DNA of 64,000 nt, taken from assembly GCF_902150025.1 (NCBI RefSeq), contig NZ_CABFVS010000004.1, positions 1 through 64,000 on the forward strand, written 5' to 3'. Below, piece after piece: positions 41,331 to 51,104 of the stretch. A model generated the notes under the pieces. The model saw only the letters and a program-made list of their open reading frames with translations. It was not told the DNA's origin and ran no database searches. The stretch comes from Bartonella massiliensis (GTDB taxonomy: Bacteria > Pseudomonadota > Alphaproteobacteria > Rhizobiales > Rhizobiaceae). Both the position numbers and the translations under genes were made by a program. Positions within the stretch are counted from its first letter, which is position 1, and every line of letters begins with the position of its first letter.

Positions 41331-41738
41331 TGCTTTGGTGATGATAAATGCTATTGGTGGCCCGCTTATGATCTTAAGTCACAAAAACAGTTATTATGCA
41401 TGTTATCAGAAGCCTATAATCGATATCGATGTATTTGAGTTTTTAAGACTATTAGGCAAAATTATATGAATACTTTGATAAATCTGTAAATGTTGTTGCT
41501 GACTCGTCGGCAGTTCTTGAAACCATAAAAATATTTAATAGATTTTGACAAATGTCACATTATAGAGAAAACATGATTTATTAATTTTTCCAACATTTTC
41601 GGGCGTTTTTCTAGATATCAAATTAATAGGACCGAAGATCCCTATAGCGGTTATTGCCCTATTTGTCATAAAAATATAAGCTTTTATATTGATATAAAAA
41701 ATGTATACAGGTGCCTTTTGGGCGTTAGTGGGGGATGA

Positions 41739-42905
41739 ATGGCAAGTATATTAGCCTTTGGATTTTTATTTAACGGTATAAGAATTTTAACGGGTGCTTT
41801 TATTGTCTTTTATATGCTTGAAAAAGGTTTAACGCTTATTGATATCGGGATCATTAAGTCATTTCAGGCTTTTACTATGATGGTGACAGATATCCCTTTG
41901 GGGTATTTTGCCGATCGAAAAAGTTATAAAATATCAATCGTTTTAGCAGTGACTTTTGCAGCCATATGGCTCTTGCTTATGGGAATTTCTACAAGCTTTT
42001 ATGGTTTTCTTGTGGCAGAATCTTTCAATGCAGTGTCGCTGGCATTGATTGCGGGGGCTTATAATGCTTTGCTTGTTCAATATGCAAAAGCCAAAGTGAC
42101 ATCGACTAAAAAAGTGCTTGGATCCAGCGCGCAATATAATTACATCGGCATGTTTGTCTTTAGTTTGATCGGTGCTTATTTTGCTGATTATTCGAGCCAA
42201 TATATATGGTATATCGCGGCGTTTTTAATGTTGATGACAACGGGATTTGGTTTGTTTTTTCTTGATGATCTGAAAGGGGCGAAAAAAACAAGTCGTGTCA
42301 ATTCTCTTCAAGAAAATTCTTTTATTTGTGAAGCCAAAGAGATGATCTCTATTTTTGTTAAAGTGCCTTATATCTCTTTATGCTTTTATTTTTCATTGAT
42401 TTTTTTCAATATATTTTCGCAATATTGGCAGTGGATCTTTAAAGATTATGATATTCATATCACTTATTTTGAGCTTGGTATAACGTTTTCTCTAATATTG
42501 CTCTCTCAGCTCTTGGCGAGTTTTCTCTTTACAAAACTCAGTGAGAAGATAAATTTTGTTTTATTGTTGTTTCTTTCGGTTTCAATGATTTTTACAATGG
42601 CTTTCTTTGAACCAAGAAAAGAAATGGCTATTCTTTTAGTCTGTATGATTTTTTATCTCATTAAGTATACTTATCTTCGTGTGGAAATTTTCCTACATGA
42701 TAGCATTAGCGATCATTTCAGGGCGACATACGAGTCTTTTTTGTCAACCGTTGGAAGGCTTAGTTTGTTGGTATTTTTTTACATGAGTACATTTATGGTC
42801 AATATATTTGGTTTTTTCTCACTCGTTTATATTTTTGCTCTTTATTTATTGATTTACTTGTTGGCAGTGTTTTTTTTAGAAAGAACTCTCAAAAAAGCTC
42901 CGTGA
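41739..42905 (+). CDS. MFS transporter of unknown substrate
   Basis: Membrane protein of 388 residues with about 12 helices. The segment DIPLGYFADRKSYK after helix 2 is the MFS loop 2-3 signature. No closer family can be named. AT-rich, and downstream on the same strand come a broken lipoprotein gene and a tiny membrane-protein frame, so this looks like an accessory locus. The 286-base gap after it holds no gene. Confidence 0.8.
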   Translation: MASILAFGFLFNGIRILTGAFIVFYMLEKGLTLIDIGIIKSFQAFTMMVTDIPLGYFADRKSYKISIVLAVTFAAIWLLLMGISTSFYGFLVAESFNAVSLALIAGAYNALLVQYAKAKVTSTKKVLGSSAQYNYIGMFVFSLIGAYFADYSSQYIWYIAAFLMLMTTGFGLFFLDDLKGAKKTSRVNSLQENSFICEAKEMISIFVKVPYISLCFYFSLIFFNIFSQYWQWIFKDYDIHITYFELGITFSLILLSQLLASFLFTKLSEKINFVLLLFLSVSMIFTMAFFEPRKEMAILLVCMIFYLIKYTYLRVEIFLHDSISDHFRATYESFLSTVGRLSLLVFFYMSTFMVNIFGFFSLVYIFALYLLIYLLAVFFLERTLKKAP

Positions 42906-43191
42906 GAATGAGAACGTATTATGACACGTGTGTTTTATGGGCTGTTATAGCCGATAAAGTCTTTGATCGAGGCGTATCATCGTTTTGCATGTTGCATGAG
43001 AAAGTTGAATAATAAACTTATTGATGGAGACTTTGAGTAATATTCCCTCTTTTAAGAGGAAATAAAGCTAAGTGTAGCAATATTGTTGAGTATAATTTGC
43101 TACACATAAGTGATAAAAATAATACAGATTGATGTATTTGATCAGAAACAGTTAAGTTAAACAAATTTATAGTTATTAAAAGGTTAAAGCG

Positions 43192-43790
43192 ATGAAGTCG
43201 TTATCCATAACGCCTTTTGCAATATTTATAACGTTTTTTCTGTATTAATCTTATGGGGGTGTACGCGCGTCGATAGTCTCGAGCAGTACAATAAACTTTA
43301 CGAAGAATATATCAGTGAAAAATATGAAGCTTTTGAACATTTTCAAAAGCAAGAAGAAGCAAGAAACTTTATATATAGGCGCGGCTATCAGAATATAGCA
43401 TCTAAATTTGATGTTATAGAACATCGTCATATACTGATTGTTTTATGTGGACGCTTTGTTAATTTATTACGTGGTGATTATAATGAAGAGATGTCATGGG
43501 CAATACTACCCAATGTCATAAGCAGTTTGTGTTATGATTATAACTGGAGAGAAAGCGATTTTATTTGGGCCTATAATATGTCTATGAATTCTACAGATCT
43601 TATGATTGATTATGCGCAAAGGTTTCTGAATTCTTCAAGTGGGAATGGCATTAGTCCCAAAACACAAATGATTGATCTCGTATCAAGCATGAGTGCTGGC
43701 CATGGTGAAAATGTTAAACAAATAGTGCGTTTTTGCAAAGAGCTCCATACGATATATGACATGATGAAACCAAGAAGAATTTATAAATAA
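43192..43790 (+). pseudogene. Lipoprotein gene broken by a frameshift in its signal peptide
   Basis: The frame opens with MKSLSITPFAIFITFF at ATG 43192 and stops at 43246. A -1 shift within the T6 run at 43234-43239 continues the signal peptide as FSVLILWGCTRVDS, a good lipobox. It then runs open to 43790, about 198 residues in all. One extra T would restore the gene. It is therefore a recent pseudogene, a phase-variable gene, or expressed by slippage. The mature domain is unrecognised. Confidence 0.7.
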
Positions 43791-43818
43791 CATTGAGTGA
43801 GAAAATGAAAGATATTCA

Positions 43819-43950
43819 ATGGTTATGGTACGATTGATTATCATGATATTTTTGCTTATTTTTTCATTATGGTCATATTTTCCAACTTTGGCAACGGGTA
43901 TAGGTTCGGTTATAATAGTGCTTTTTATCTCTATAAAAAATATCGTTTAA
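43819..43950 (+). CDS. Tiny membrane protein (43 residues)
   Basis: ATG 43819 opens a frame of 43 codons that is almost entirely two hydrophobic helices (LIIMIFLLIFSLWSYF and TGIGSVIIVLFISI), ending IKNIV. It lies 28 bases after the broken lipoprotein gene on the same strand. No family is recognised; it could be a toxin-like, immunity-like or simply small membrane protein, or chance. Confidence 0.4.
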   Translation: MVMVRLIIMIFLLIFSLWSYFPTLATGIGSVIIVLFISIKNIV

Positions 43951-44079
43951 AGTATGAAATTTATTCTTGGCTTGAAAAAAGGACTTATCATTATCCTATT
44001 ATGCCGTAAAATGCTGCCGTTTGAGGTGTGGTGATGTGAAGAGATCTAAAATTCTACGTATTTGGTCTTACGTGCGTGG

Positions 44080-44260
44080 TGAATATTCTTAAAGGCTTGT
44101 TTGTTAAGCCTTATGTCAGTGAACTATACAGCAGCTGTGAGTACCCGCTTTAAGAATCCAGATGGTTTATAAATTGGCAGGGGGAAATCCTTGCTCTTTG
44201 AAATGTGGGGAGGAGGCAAAGTTGCGTTATTCTATAGAATAATAAGGACTTGCCTTTTTA
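44080..44260 (+). repeat. Second diverged repeat (resembles 10890-11000)
   Basis: GGTGAATATTCTTAAAGG and GGAGGAGGCAAAGT correspond to the sequence at 10900-10975. No coding potential recognised. The rest of 43951-44395 is unassigned. Confidence 0.35.
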
Positions 44261-44394
44261 TCGCGAGAATCACTCTTTCATTTAATTTTTTATGCAATAA
44301 ATTGAATAAATGCGATAAAGATTCTGACAAACTGAAGGACTACAGTGATTATTATTATTAAACTGAAGTTATTGTATAATTTTGTAAAAGTGCT

Positions 44395-44640
44395 TCTGTG
44401 TTTCGAAAAAGCAAATCGGCACCATCATTCACGCTTGCAATGGTTATAGCCTTTGGTATGTAAGATGGCTCATAAGAGGTATTTAGCTCTTTCTTGAATA
44501 TTTTTTCCATACTCCAGTTTGTATTGTGTAAGAAAATAGTTTTGATCGATCCAACAGAGAAAAGATTTGAAATGAGAGAGTCTTACGATTTTCGGGTCTC
44601 TCATTCAAGTTGAATAACGCTATATTATATTTATAAATCA
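44395..44640 (-). repeat. Dispersed integrase-remnant repeat, copy 10
   Basis: Minus-strand copy with an excellent hairpin: AATGAGAG and CTCTCATT flank a loop with TTACGATTTTCGGG (about 44572-44606). A short decayed integrase start lies at 44400-44470. 44641-44797 has no recognised feature. Confidence 0.75.
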
Positions 44641-44797
44641 ATAGTTTATATGATTATTGAAACCTTCGTTTAATGATGTGGTTGATGATATAATGTGGAT
44701 CAATGGTAAGTTTTTTTTAAACTTCTTGTATCCTCAACGAGAAAGATGATGGTGTACAATATGTATAACAGAGTGGAATGTAATAGGGTGGATGACG

Positions 44798-45700
44798 TTA
44801 ATTTTTGCGTATTGCACTAAAGCGGGCAGCTTGTTGGAGGGGGAGTGCTTTGGCATCAAAAGGGTGTAAGAGGGTTTCTGCTTTTGTGATGAGCGCATTT
44901 CGCTTTTTTTGGGTTTCTTCAATGCCATAAAGGCGAACAAAAGTTGCTTTTTGTGCCGTTTCATCTTTTCCAGCGGTTTTGCCTAGGGTCTGCGTGTTAG
45001 CGGTGACATCAAGAAGATCATCGGTTAATTGAAAGGCTAAACCAAGATAGGTTCCAAAAGCCGTCAATTTTGTCGTTAATTCTTTGGACGCTTTGCCAAT
45101 GATGGCACCTGCTTGGCAAGCAAAGCTCATCAAAGCTGCTGTTTTCATGCGTTGTAGTGTGATGATGTCAGTACTTTCTTGCGGTTTTTTTTCCGCTTCA
45201 AGGTCCAGCATTTGTCCCCCTAGCATACCGCCAAGCCCAGCTGATTGTGCAAGAGCCGTGATCAATTTTATTCTGATATCTGTAGATAGTGCACACGCTT
45301 TATGGGCAATGATTTCAAAGGCAAATGTCAAGAGAGCATTGCCTGCGAGGATTGCTGTTGCTTCATCAAATTCTATGTGAACGGTAGGTTTTCCACGCCG
45401 GAGGGTGTCATTATCCATAGCCGGAAGATCATCGTGAATGAGCGAATAACAGTGAACACATTCTAAGGCACATGCAACATCAAGTGAATGCTCTACAGGG
45501 ATATCAAAAAGTGCAGCACTTTGAATCAACAGAAAAGGTCGCAGGCGTTTTCCACCGTTCAGCACGCCATAGCGCATGGCTTTGAGTAAGTTTTCAGGGC
45601 GCGAAATTTCACCATTTTGGATGTGATCACTTAACAGTGTGCTTAGTCGCCTTTCAACGGTGTGGCCATGTTTTGCAAGAAGGGTAGTAAATTCGTGCAT
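44798..45700 (-). CDS. ispA: Farnesyl/geranyl diphosphate synthase
   Basis: Prenyltransferase of 300 residues that condenses IPP with allylic diphosphates. Both aspartate-rich motifs are present: DDLPAMD in SLIHDDLPAMDND and DDLLD in LAFQLTDDLLDV. GGKRLRP is the conserved IPP-binding segment. ATG 45700 has GGAAG upstream; a longer in-frame reading to 45862 is rejected as it exceeds the family length and lacks conservation. Confidence 0.94.
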   Translation of the reverse strand: MHEFTTLLAKHGHTVERRLSTLLSDHIQNGEISRPENLLKAMRYGVLNGGKRLRPFLLIQSAALFDIPVEHSLDVACALECVHCYSLIHDDLPAMDNDTLRRGKPTVHIEFDEATAILAGNALLTFAFEIIAHKACALSTDIRIKLITALAQSAGLGGMLGGQMLDLEAEKKPQESTDIITLQRMKTAALMSFACQAGAIIGKASKELTTKLTAFGTYLGLAFQLTDDLLDVTANTQTLGKTAGKDETAQKATFVRLYGIEETQKKRNALITKAETLLHPFDAKALPLQQAARFSAIRKN

Positions 45701-46012
45701 TCTTACTTCCTTTGTTTTGACAAAAATGAAATTATGAAGTTTCAAGAGAAAGGCTGTTGCTCTTTTCCTTGTTTTCATCAATTGCTGTAGCTTTTTATTA
45801 AAAATAAATGTCTCTTTATTATGCGTATCTCTACTGTATGCGTAAATCCCTTTTAAAGCCAAATAAAAATTAAATGTTCATCTTATGAAAAGGTTTTTAT
45901 TGCTGTATAAGACTTCCAAGTTTTTCGGTGTTTTTGATATTGACTGAATTGTTGTGACATCATTTTTGGTAAAAAGAAGATTATTTTTGGTACGAGGAGG
46001 ATCATTTTGACA

Positions 46013-46041
46013 TTGCCTCTTCTTTTTTATCAGTGTATAAT
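46013..46041 (+). promoter_or_regulatory. Candidate rpmF promoter
   Basis: TTGCCT, a 17-base spacer, then a consensus TATAAT (46036-46041), about 90 bases before the rpmF start. A direct repeat of TTTTGACATTGC occurs at 46005 and 46084. The rest of 45701-46012, which also serves ispA, is unassigned. Confidence 0.45.
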
Positions 46042-46073
46042 GCTCTCAAAATTTTATGGTGTTTTTAAATGAA

Positions 46074-46095
46074 GCATTGTCATTTTTGACATTGC
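46074..46095. promoter_or_regulatory. Imperfect inverted repeat upstream of rpmF
   Basis: GCATTGTCA and TGACATTGC face each other around TTTT, with one T-T mismatch in each arm. It would fall in the 5' untranslated region of the promoter proposed above, so it could form an RNA stem or bind a regulator. Confidence 0.35.
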
Positions 46096-46129
46096 TTTTT
46101 CTGTTTTAATGGATTTGGAGTGTCTTTTT

Positions 46130-46309
46130 ATGGCTGTACCTAAACGAAAAACCTCTCCAGCGAAGAGGGGCATGCGCCGTTCGGCTGATGCTCTGAAGGC
46201 GCCGACTTATATCGAAGATAAAAACTCAGGTGAATTGCGTCGCCCTCATCATATTGATTTGAAAACGGGAATGTATCGTGGACGTTCCGTTTTAGTGGTT
46301 AAGGACTGA
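46130..46309 (+). CDS. rpmF: 50S ribosomal protein L32
   Basis: Ribosomal protein of 59 residues, [20 protein letters not shown] onward, ending [12 protein letters not shown] 46130 has TTTGGAG upstream. A terminator follows, and a partial tandem duplicate of its 3' part lies 181 bases downstream. Confidence 0.97.
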
Positions 46310-46361
46310 GAATTTTTATTTCTCTTTTGCGTTGGTGAGCTTCTCTTTGATTTATTGGTGA

Positions 46362-46387
46362 ATGCACGTTCTTAAGCCGTGCATTTT
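46362..46387 (+). terminator. rpmF terminator
   Basis: ATGCACG and CGTGCAT form a 7-bp stem around TTCTTAAGC, followed by TTT. The same structure, weakened by base changes, recurs in the duplicate at about 46542-46568. Confidence 0.65.
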
Positions 46388-46421
46388 CTGGCTTGAGGTG
46401 TCTGTTGATATGTCCTTGTGT

Positions 46422-46570
46422 CGCTCTCATGCGATTGATTTGAAAACGGGAATGTCTCGTGGGCGTTCCGTTTTAGTGATTAAGGCTTTAGAGTTTTATT
46501 TCTCTTCTGCGTTGGTGAGCTTTTCTTTGATTTATAGGTGAATGCACGTTCTTAAGTTGTGCATTTTCTG
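46422..46570 (+). pseudogene. Partial tandem duplicate of the rpmF 3' end
   Basis: It matches the last third of rpmF and its terminator at a period of 181 bases (GATTTGAAAACGGGAATGT; GGGCGTTCCGTTTTAGTG). The copy lacks the 5' part and reads through the original stop position (GGCTTTAG). Not expressed as L32. Confidence 0.92.
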
Positions 46571-46894
46571 CGTTTCCTTGAATAGAGAGTGGGCTTTGCT
46601 GTAGAAAAATGATTCTATTGTGGGGGATGATTTTCTTGTTTTCTTGAGAGGCTATAAAGGATTTCTTATGTGCGGAGTCTTTTATGATGACTTTGTTAAG
46701 AGCTTGGGTCTTGATATAAGTTAGCTCACGCATGGAATTATTTTCTTAAAAAGATTTTTAAAGAGCTGTTTTCTAGGGATGGTAAAAGACAAACATAAAA
46801 ATAATCAACGTTATTGGAATTATGAAACTGTATATTCTGTCTGTATCGCACTTCATGTTATAGTTTAGGGGGATATCCATTTCGTATTCTACAA

Positions 46895-47100
46895 GATATT
46901 GATTTATCATGATAATTTATCGTTATTCATATTGAATTAGAACCTCAAATATCGTAAAATTTTCTCATTTCAAATCTCTTCCATGGTAAATCAATCAAAT
47001 ATGAACCATCTTAAGTGCCAAGGTTTATCACAACACTCAAAGGCTGGCACATAGTGTGATAATGTCGGCTTGTTACTCTATGAGATCGTAAAATATCGTT
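46895..47100 (+). repeat. Dispersed integrase-remnant repeat, copy 11
   Basis: Plus-strand copy: TTGATTTATCATGATAATTT, decayed hairpin with AATATCGTAAAA loop, GGTAAATCAATCAAA, then the integrase start (AACCATCTTAAGTGCCAAGG, ACACTCAAAGGCTGGCAC, GATAATGTCGGCTTG). The part between leader and integrase start is deleted. Confidence 0.75.
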
Positions 47101-47219
47101 ATTGGGGGTGGTTGACTCAAGACTTTAAGCATGAGGTATTTTTATTGGGAATGTGTGATGAATGGCCAATGAGTTTTATAGAGTTTATCGTATAACATGC
47201 TGTTTTCAGTAAAAGGATT

Positions 47220-47420
47220 ATGATTTATAAAGATTATTCATTGTTTTACGCTTTAAATGAAAGGGTTTTATTTTTTTATTTAAAATCTGTTTTACGCTGA
47301 AGCGAGGACGATTTATTTACTTGCGCATTGTAAGTGGGGATGGTCTATGGGTAAAAATTGTATAAGAAAGGAAAAATACCTCTAATGGACACCTTCAAAT
47401 AGAAGGGGTGTTAAAATATT
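47220..47420 (+). repeat. Dispersed repeat, strongly decayed copy 12
   Basis: It keeps the leader order (TTTATAAAGATTATTCATTG; ACTTGCGCATTGTAAGTGGG; GGGTAAAAATTGTATAAGAAAGG) but the integrase part is barely visible. Confidence 0.55.
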
Positions 47421-48179
47421 GGAGGCTCAATGGTTGCGGGTGTCTTATAAGCAGAAAAAGAAAACTTTCTAAGACAGAAGGGGCCCATTTAATAATCGTT
47501 CGTGCTTTTGGGTGAAAAGGTGCATGAAATTTTTTATGAGAATTGCGCTTTCTTTTCATATTTTTGAGCTAAGAATTGTGCATATATTTTTCTTATTTTT
47601 ATGAATATAAGGGACTTGTTACGAACAGCTTGTCAAAATAAGAAACGTCAAACCAGTATCATGGGTTTTGAAGTTATTTTATCAAAGTCGGTATGGTCTT
47701 CTTCATTCATAGCTTGTTTATGAATGGTTTTATGGCATTGTTTACTTAAATTTTACCTAAGCTTATGCTTTTTTATTGTTTGTCAATTAAAATATAATCC
47801 TTAGCAGTATGTTTGAGACAGAGATTGAGACTTTAGAGTTTTGTGAGTCGTTCCAGATTTTATGTATCGAACTGGCGTGAAGAATATTGGAATATATCTT
47901 ATAATTTTTGAAATGAGAAAGCTTCATTTTGCAAATATGACATTGCATGTGATGTTGCAAGGGGTGATGCCAACGCTCATTTTTTAATTTAGCCTTATCA
48001 TTTTCAAAAGTATTTGGACTGTCTGTTAAAGAAGAAGGGGATAGTTTTTTCAATGTCTTTATTCTTCTCGTTTTTAATGGGGGCATGCTTTTCATACAAA
48101 ATAGAATACCTTAAATAGAAGATATTTGATGTGGAAGCTTCACGTTTTTTTTAAGAAAATATTTCTTGATGTGTTTTTA
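47421..48179. other. Gene-free region
   Basis: AT-rich, with several short frames on both strands but no family resemblance, RNA or repeat that I can defend. Confidence 0.4.
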
Positions 48180-48590
48180 AGCTCATTTTGTGATGGTGCT
48201 TCGTGAATGGTAGAACGGTAAAGCCCTATGAAATAATATAAAATTTATTTATTTTGTCTTGAGGCTTCATAAAGGTGCACGCGAGCACTGGCATATACTT
48301 TTCTAGCTCGTGGGTGTTGCGGATAGCTTTTAACTCTTGAAACGGTTTATAAGAGGCATGGCTTTTATGTAAAGTTTTTACTCACATGATCTCTGCGCTT
48401 GTAATGGGTAAGCGAGTGTTTTTGATTGATTGAATATGGAATAGATTCAGAATAAAAGAATCTTGCGATATTAGGGGGGGTTAACTCAAGATGAGAAAAT
48501 GTAAATTATCTTTATAAATCAGTATTTTGAATTGAACGTGTAAGCAATTTATTTTAAGGGTTTAATGTAATCTTTCAGTATTCAGACTTA
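48180..48590 (-). repeat. Dispersed integrase-remnant repeat, copy 13
   Basis: Minus-strand copy with integrase landmarks GTGAATGGTAGAACGGTAAA and GGGTGTTGCGGATAGC, the leader GTTTTTGATTGATTG, and a decayed hairpin containing TCTTGCGATATTAGGGG. A second TTATAAATCAATGCG end motif abuts the phage-type pseudogene that follows. Confidence 0.7.
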
Positions 48591-48593
48591 TGA

Positions 48594-49730
48594 GTGAATA
48601 TAAAAAATGCTTATTATCATTATAAATCAATGCGTATCTTATCCGTCGAGCCTTTTAAAATATTTCAGCTCCTAACACCATTAATGGACTATGTTTGTGA
48701 CGTTGCTGATATGCAACAATCTTCTATCGATTTTGTGGCTATCTCTGCATTATGTGGTTTTGTTGCTGTCATTGGAAATAGTGTGCGTATCGCTCCAGAA
48801 CAACATGCCAATTGGACAATTGTTCCTAATCTCTGGGGGGCTATTGTGGCGCAACCTTCAACCTATGAAAAACACCTACCATGAAAGCTGCTTTAGCCCC
48901 TCTCTATGCTTTTCAAGAGAAATGGCATCAAGAATGGGTAAAGCAGAAAAAACAGCAAGAAACAAAAGATATTCTGATTGAATTAGACAAACGAGAAAAG
49001 AAAAAACAAGCCTACAAAGCACTCAAAGATCAAGACGAGGAACAAGCCCTTGCTCTTCTTTCTCAAGCTCTTGAACACAAAGAAAGTGACGATGATGACA
49101 CGCTTAATAAACGACGTCTGATTGTCAACGATGTCACGGTCGAAAAGCTTGGGGAATTGTTAAAAGAAAACCCCCGTGGTCTGTTGTTGGTTCGTGATGA
49201 ATTATCTGGTTTTTTAGCCAATTTGGAGAGAAAGGAATATCAATCAGACCGTTCTTTCTATTTAACAGCTTTCAATGGCAATAAGCCATATACCTATGAC
49301 CGTATAGAGCGTGGAACCATTCATATTCCTAATGCAACTCTTTCCGTTATTGGGGGCATTCAACCTTCACAGAATTATTCCAGTCATTCAAGCAATGCAC
49401 CGTGGAATAAACGATGATGGTTTATTGCAACGATTTCAAATGCTGGTCTTTCCCGATGAACGAAAAGAACGTGAATGGGTTGATAAACCTTTCAAGCAAA
49501 AGGCATGGGAAAATTATCAAGAGGTCTTTCGTTCTCTTTATGATAAACCATTAGGATCACCAAAATACCCCATTACCATACGTTTTTCTGCCGAAGCCCA
49601 AGAGATGTTTCGTGAATGGTGGGAAAATTTTCAAAAAACAATCAAAGGGGAAAATTTCTATACAAGTTTACAATCATATCTTTTGAAAATGGATAATAAG
49701 GCGCATGCGGTGGTAGTGGGTGAAATTTGA
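48594..49730 (+). pseudogene. Broken DUF3987-type phage/plasmid gene
   Basis: Three consecutive frames form one protein. 48594-48884 reads IDFVAISALCGFVAVIGNSV and NWTIVPNLWGAIV; 48881-49417 has a P-loop-less helicase-like middle with ARG-type LLLVRDELSGFLANLE; 49311-49730 ends with QRFQMLVFPD. A frameshift near 48870 (extra T and A in the PSTMKTP-like segment) and another near 49375 (one extra C) break it. Both the N-terminal and C-terminal parts are missing. DUF3987 proteins occur in prophages and plasmids, so this is the clearest phage relic here besides the integrase repeats. Confidence 0.85.
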
Positions 49731-49793
49731 CGAAAAGTTAGATTATTTATTGGTACTTCAAGAAACGTTCTCCTTGAGAGTACAGAAGGTGAT

Positions 49794-49825
49794 AAAAAAT
49801 AAAACCAGCATTTGCTGGTTTTATC
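49794..49825. terminator. Bidirectional-type terminator after carD
   Basis: AAAACCAGC and GCTGGTTTT pair over 9 bp around ATTT. A-rich and T-rich tracts on both sides let it work in either direction. It lies about 30 bases past the carD stop. Confidence 0.8.
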
Positions 49826-49853
49826 AAAATATCCTGTTTTTATGAAGAGTGTA

Positions 49854-50438
49854 TTATGCAGCGTAGACAGTTTTGCTGTTTTCAGCTGTTTCATCTCTCT
49901 CAGTTTTAAATTCGCGCTTCGGTTTGTTGGAGAGATGCATCTCGATGAGATTGATCGCTTCTGTTTCAGAAAGGCTATTAATAACCGCAATTTCACGTGC
50001 CATCCTTTCAAGAGCAGCGGTATAAAGTTGACGCTCAGAGTAGGATTGTTCGGGCTGTATGTTAGAGCGAAAAAGATCACGGACAACTTCGGCTATACAA
50101 ATAAGATCTCCAGAGTTGATTTTAGCATCATACTCTTGAGCACGGCGAGACCACATGGTTCGTTTAACGCGTGCTTTTCCGCGTAAGACTTTTAAGGCGC
50201 GTTCGACGGAATCACCAGCAGATAACTTACGCATTCCAACGGAAAGGGCTTTTGCAATGGGAACTTTGACATCCATTTTATCTTTTGCAAAATGAATGAC
50301 AAAGAGTTTTAATTTGTGTCCTGCAACTTCTTGATCTTCAATCGCTATAATTTGTCCTACTCCATGCGTAGGGTAGACGATATATTCAGAAGTTGCAAAT
50401 TCTTTAATCTTGGAAGATGTTCCATGTTGGGATGCCAT
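49854..50438 (-). CDS. CarD family transcriptional regulator
   Basis: RNA-polymerase-binding regulator of 194 residues. The N-terminal Tudor-like domain has YIVYPTHGVGQIIAIEDQEV, and the basic helical domain has KVLRGKARVKRTMWSRRAQE. CarD proteins stabilise promoter open complexes. ATG 50438 has AAGGGAG upstream. The order with fdxA and the helicase-like gene is typical of alphaproteobacteria. Confidence 0.94.
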   Translation of the reverse strand: MASQHGTSSKIKEFATSEYIVYPTHGVGQIIAIEDQEVAGHKLKLFVIHFAKDKMDVKVPIAKALSVGMRKLSAGDSVERALKVLRGKARVKRTMWSRRAQEYDAKINSGDLICIAEVVRDLFRSNIQPEQSYSERQLYTAALERMAREIAVINSLSETEAINLIEMHLSNKPKREFKTERDETAENSKTVYAA

Positions 50439-50568
50439 AATTTTAATTTACTCCCTTATGATCAATAAATGTATCGGAAAACAGGTTATAAACCTGAGGG
50501 TTGAGTTTTCTTTAACCAAGTATATTGTACCAATTAAGTGAGCATAAAAGTTGAGTACCTTTAAATCC

Positions 50569-50601
50569 AAAAAAAATACATTGCTTTATTACAAAAAGCA
50601 A
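50569..50601 (-). terminator. Likely fdxA terminator
   Basis: On the minus strand TTGCTTT and AAAGCAA pair around a 7-base loop, followed shortly by eight T's. It lies about 140 bases beyond the fdxA stop. The remainder of 50439-50741 should hold the carD promoter. Confidence 0.6.
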
Positions 50602-50741
50602 AGAAAAATACTTAGAAAGATGATCACGTTAGAGTAACATTAACATCAAACTTCAAAAGAATCAATCATTTCGCTTAAGGATTTTTTATTTTTACAAGAG
50701 AAGTCTTTTACTTGTTGAAGAAGGGGTTGTACACTGTATCA

Positions 50742-51083
50742 TTACTCTTCTCCGCTTCCTGGATTTTCTGAAAAATACTTTTCTAATTTGTTTGGAACGC
50801 CATCCATTTCTTTTGCTTGAGGAAGAGGCTCTTTTCGGGTCGTCAGATTAGGCCATTTATTGGCATAAAGAAGATTAAGTTCTAACCATTGCTCGAGCCC
50901 TGGTTCTGTATCAGGTATAATAGCTTCTGCTGGGCATTCTGGTACACAAACACCGCAATCGATGCATTCATCAGGATGAATGACCAACATGTTTTCACCT
51001 TCATAAAAACAATCAACGGGGCAAACTTCAACGCAATCCGTATATTTGCAGTGAATGCAGTTGTCGGTTACGACGTGGGTCAA
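50742..51083 (-). CDS. fdxA: Seven-iron ferredoxin FdxA
   Basis: Electron-transfer protein of 113 residues. The cysteine pattern [17 protein letters not shown] and then [12 protein letters not shown] matches [3Fe-4S]/[4Fe-4S] FdxA proteins. I start at TTG 51083, which has GGAG 7 bases upstream and gives the usual MTxVVTDNC beginning; TTG 51089 has its ribosome-binding site too close. It lies 21 bases after the helicase-like gene. Confidence 0.94.
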   Translation of the reverse strand: MTHVVTDNCIHCKYTDCVEVCPVDCFYEGENMLVIHPDECIDCGVCVPECPAEAIIPDTEPGLEQWLELNLLYANKWPNLTTRKEPLPQAKEMDGVPNKLEKYFSENPGSGEE

Positions 51084-51104
51084 GATCAAACTCCATTTAT
51101 TATT

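Noticed and set aside
48881-49417. Apparent stand-alone 178-residue gene
   Set aside because: It is the middle of the frameshifted DUF3987 pseudogene; the neighbouring frames continue the same protein.
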